Positions 62,967 through 64,000 of a DNA stretch of 64,000 nt are shown in pieces. Location of the stretch: NCBI RefSeq assembly GCF_021502725.1, contig NZ_JAKFFS010000002.1, positions 900,946-964,945 on the forward strand, given 5' to 3'. This DNA is from Dyadobacter sp. CY345 (GTDB taxonomy: Bacteria; Bacteroidota; Bacteroidia; Cytophagales; Spirosomataceae). Below the pieces are notes generated by a model. It worked only from the letters and a program-made list of their open reading frames with translations, was not told the origin of the DNA and made no database searches. A program made the position numbers and the translations under genes. How positions within the stretch are numbered: position 1 is the first letter of the stretch; each line of letters begins with the position of its first letter.

Positions 62967-63869
62967 ATGAAATATATTTTCTTATCACTAGTCGCTGCGG
63001 GCATTATTTCTTCCGGCGGCGCTTTTGCACAACAAAAACCAGAAGTTCAGGCGCATCGCGGTGGAATGGGTTTATATCCAGAAAACACGGTTACGTCCAT
63101 GATTAATGCTGTCAAACTAGGTGCAAAAACACTCGAACTGGACTGTGTGATTTCCGCAGATGGGAAAGTGGTGGTATCACACGATCCGTATATGTCCTCT
63201 GACTTCATGCGTAAACCTGATGGTTCTGACATCAAAAAGGAGGAAGAAAAAAGTTTGGCGTTGTATAAAATGCCTTATGATAGTATCCGGAAATTTGACG
63301 GTGGCACAAAACCTCATCCGCGTTTCCCGGAGCAAAAGAAAATGAAAACATACAAACCCCTCTTGTCAGACCTGATCGACAGTGTTGAGGTTTATGTTAA
63401 AAAGAACAAGTTAAAACCAGTTTTTTATAACATGGAGACGAAAATATCACCTCAAGGCGACGGAGTTTATAATCCTGCACCTGATGTTTTTGTGTCGCTG
63501 GTAATGGATGTGATCAGGAAAAAGAAGATTGAAAACAGAACAACGATCCAGTCATTCGATGTTCGCACTTTGCAGGTTTTGCATAAGGAAAATGCAAAAG
63601 TGAAACTGGCTCTATTGATCATGAATAAAGATAGTTTTGAAGATAATATCAAGAAACTGGGCTTCACACCGGAAATTTATAGTCCCTATTATTCACTTGT
63701 GAATGAAGAACTTGTAAAGAAAGCCCATGCCGAAAAAGTTTTGGTTTTGCCCTGGACTGTGGATGACGAAAAGGATATGAAACAACTGGTTTTTTTTGGT
63801 GTGGACGGAATAATTACAAATCAGCCCGATCGGATGATTAAATTATTCGGTAGTTATCAAAATAAATAA
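62967..63869 (+). CDS. Exported glycerophosphodiester phosphodiesterase
   Basis: From ATG 62967 the protein (300 residues) starts MKYIFLSLVAAGIISSGGAF with cleavage after AFAQ; the longer frame to 62940 begins with TTG. The GDPD motifs are VQAHRGGMGLYPENT (catalytic His), TLELDCVISADGKVVVSHDP (Glu, Asp and second His) and the C-terminal VLPWTVDDEKDMKQL and GVDGIITNQPD. It cleaves glycerophosphodiesters in the periplasm, scavenging glycerol 3-phosphate. An internal insert around residues 80-130 is longer than in E. coli UgpQ. Confidence 0.92.
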   Translation: MKYIFLSLVAAGIISSGGAFAQQKPEVQAHRGGMGLYPENTVTSMINAVKLGAKTLELDCVISADGKVVVSHDPYMSSDFMRKPDGSDIKKEEEKSLALYKMPYDSIRKFDGGTKPHPRFPEQKKMKTYKPLLSDLIDSVEVYVKKNKLKPVFYNMETKISPQGDGVYNPAPDVFVSLVMDVIRKKKIENRTTIQSFDVRTLQVLHKENAKVKLALLIMNKDSFEDNIKKLGFTPEIYSPYYSLVNEELVKKAHAEKVLVLPWTVDDEKDMKQLVFFGVDGIITNQPDRMIKLFGSYQNK

Positions 63870-63909
63870 TTTAACCCGTTGGGTGAAATGAATTAGCGAA
63901 AATAGAAGG

Positions 63910-63975
63910 ATGCATATTGGGTTAATATACTGAATTTCAGTATATTAAAGTCGCCAAACCAATCCCAATATGCAT
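63910..63975. repeat. Nested perfect palindromes before a truncated gene
   Basis: ATGCATATTGGG at 63910-63921 is an exact inverted repeat of CCCAATATGCAT at 63964-63975. Inside, TTAATATACTGAA and TTCAGTATATTAA (63922-63948) form a perfect 13-bp palindrome with a one-base centre. The right arm overlaps the start codon region of the next frame, which suggests an operator or the end of a mobile element. Confidence 0.75.
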
Positions 63976-64000
63976 GTCAAAAATAGTAAAAAATTATACA
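63974..64000 (+). CDS. Possible start of a gene cut by the window edge
   Basis: ATG at 63974 gives nine codons, MSKIVKNYT, to the window end; another ATG at 63970 is in a different frame. Too short to identify. The palindromes just upstream make a real gene start plausible. Confidence 0.3.

Overview
The window looks like chromosome of an aerobic, gliding-type member of the Bacteroidota, most likely Cytophagales/Spirosomaceae (Dyadobacter-like). The reasons are a type IX secretion C-terminal sorting domain, LytTR and propeller-type two-component systems, TANNTTTG-like promoter elements, almost no Shine-Dalgarno sequences, a Nudix-type repressor, and clouds of short palindromic CCCGAAGGG and ACTCCGACGGAGTT repeats. 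The genus is an inference; no 16S gene is present.

Layout. 1-12.6 kb is mostly housekeeping: rpe (cut by the window edge), a Uma2 nuclease, ligA, dapA, a class V aminotransferase, a degenerate-Nudix regulator, MarC, a MazG-like hydrolase, pepT, RNase H, a tRNA1(Val) methyltransferase, a glycosyltransferase and ppa. 12.8-20.4 kb holds prfC, a repeat cluster, a Spy/CpxP-like protein, two identical tRNA-Asp genes, a NIF3 protein, a zinc-ribbon coiled-coil protein, a TPR protein and radC. 20.4-25.7 kb holds a DUF3298-like lipoprotein, a LytTR/LytS-type two-component pair, a histidine phosphatase and two probable menaquinone genes (thioesterase, isochorismate synthase). 25.9-31.5 kb is a complete RND efflux operon (adaptor, pump, TolC), followed by cvfB. 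32.6-37.0 kb holds two exported amidohydrolase-like proteins with three modules, only one of which keeps the metal-binding HxH motif.

37.5-53.7 kb is the accessory and most unusual part. It starts with an eight-copy 198-bp tandem array and a lipoprotein tyrosine phosphatase. Next comes a 12-kb block bounded by two LuxR-type response regulators. This block has a T9SS cargo protein, a large exported protein, four tandem secreted paralogues with a shared N-terminal module and variable C-terminal heads (two or three C1q-like by eye), a 32-residue membrane peptide, and a 1063-residue propeller histidine kinase without a receiver domain. GC-rich elements with a 7-bp CGANNGC period sit 0-4 bp after four stop codons in and around this block. 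I read it as a regulated cell-surface/extracellular protein locus. This is the best candidate for something undescribed.

53.7-64 kb is mixed. It has a decayed subtilase, a collagen-motif lipoprotein, topB, a frameshifted small gene, a metallophosphoesterase, an ArsR/Old-Yellow-Enzyme operon, a small exported protein, a DUF1080 protein, a lipoprotein and a glycerophosphodiesterase. At the right edge nested perfect palindromes precede a gene that is cut off.
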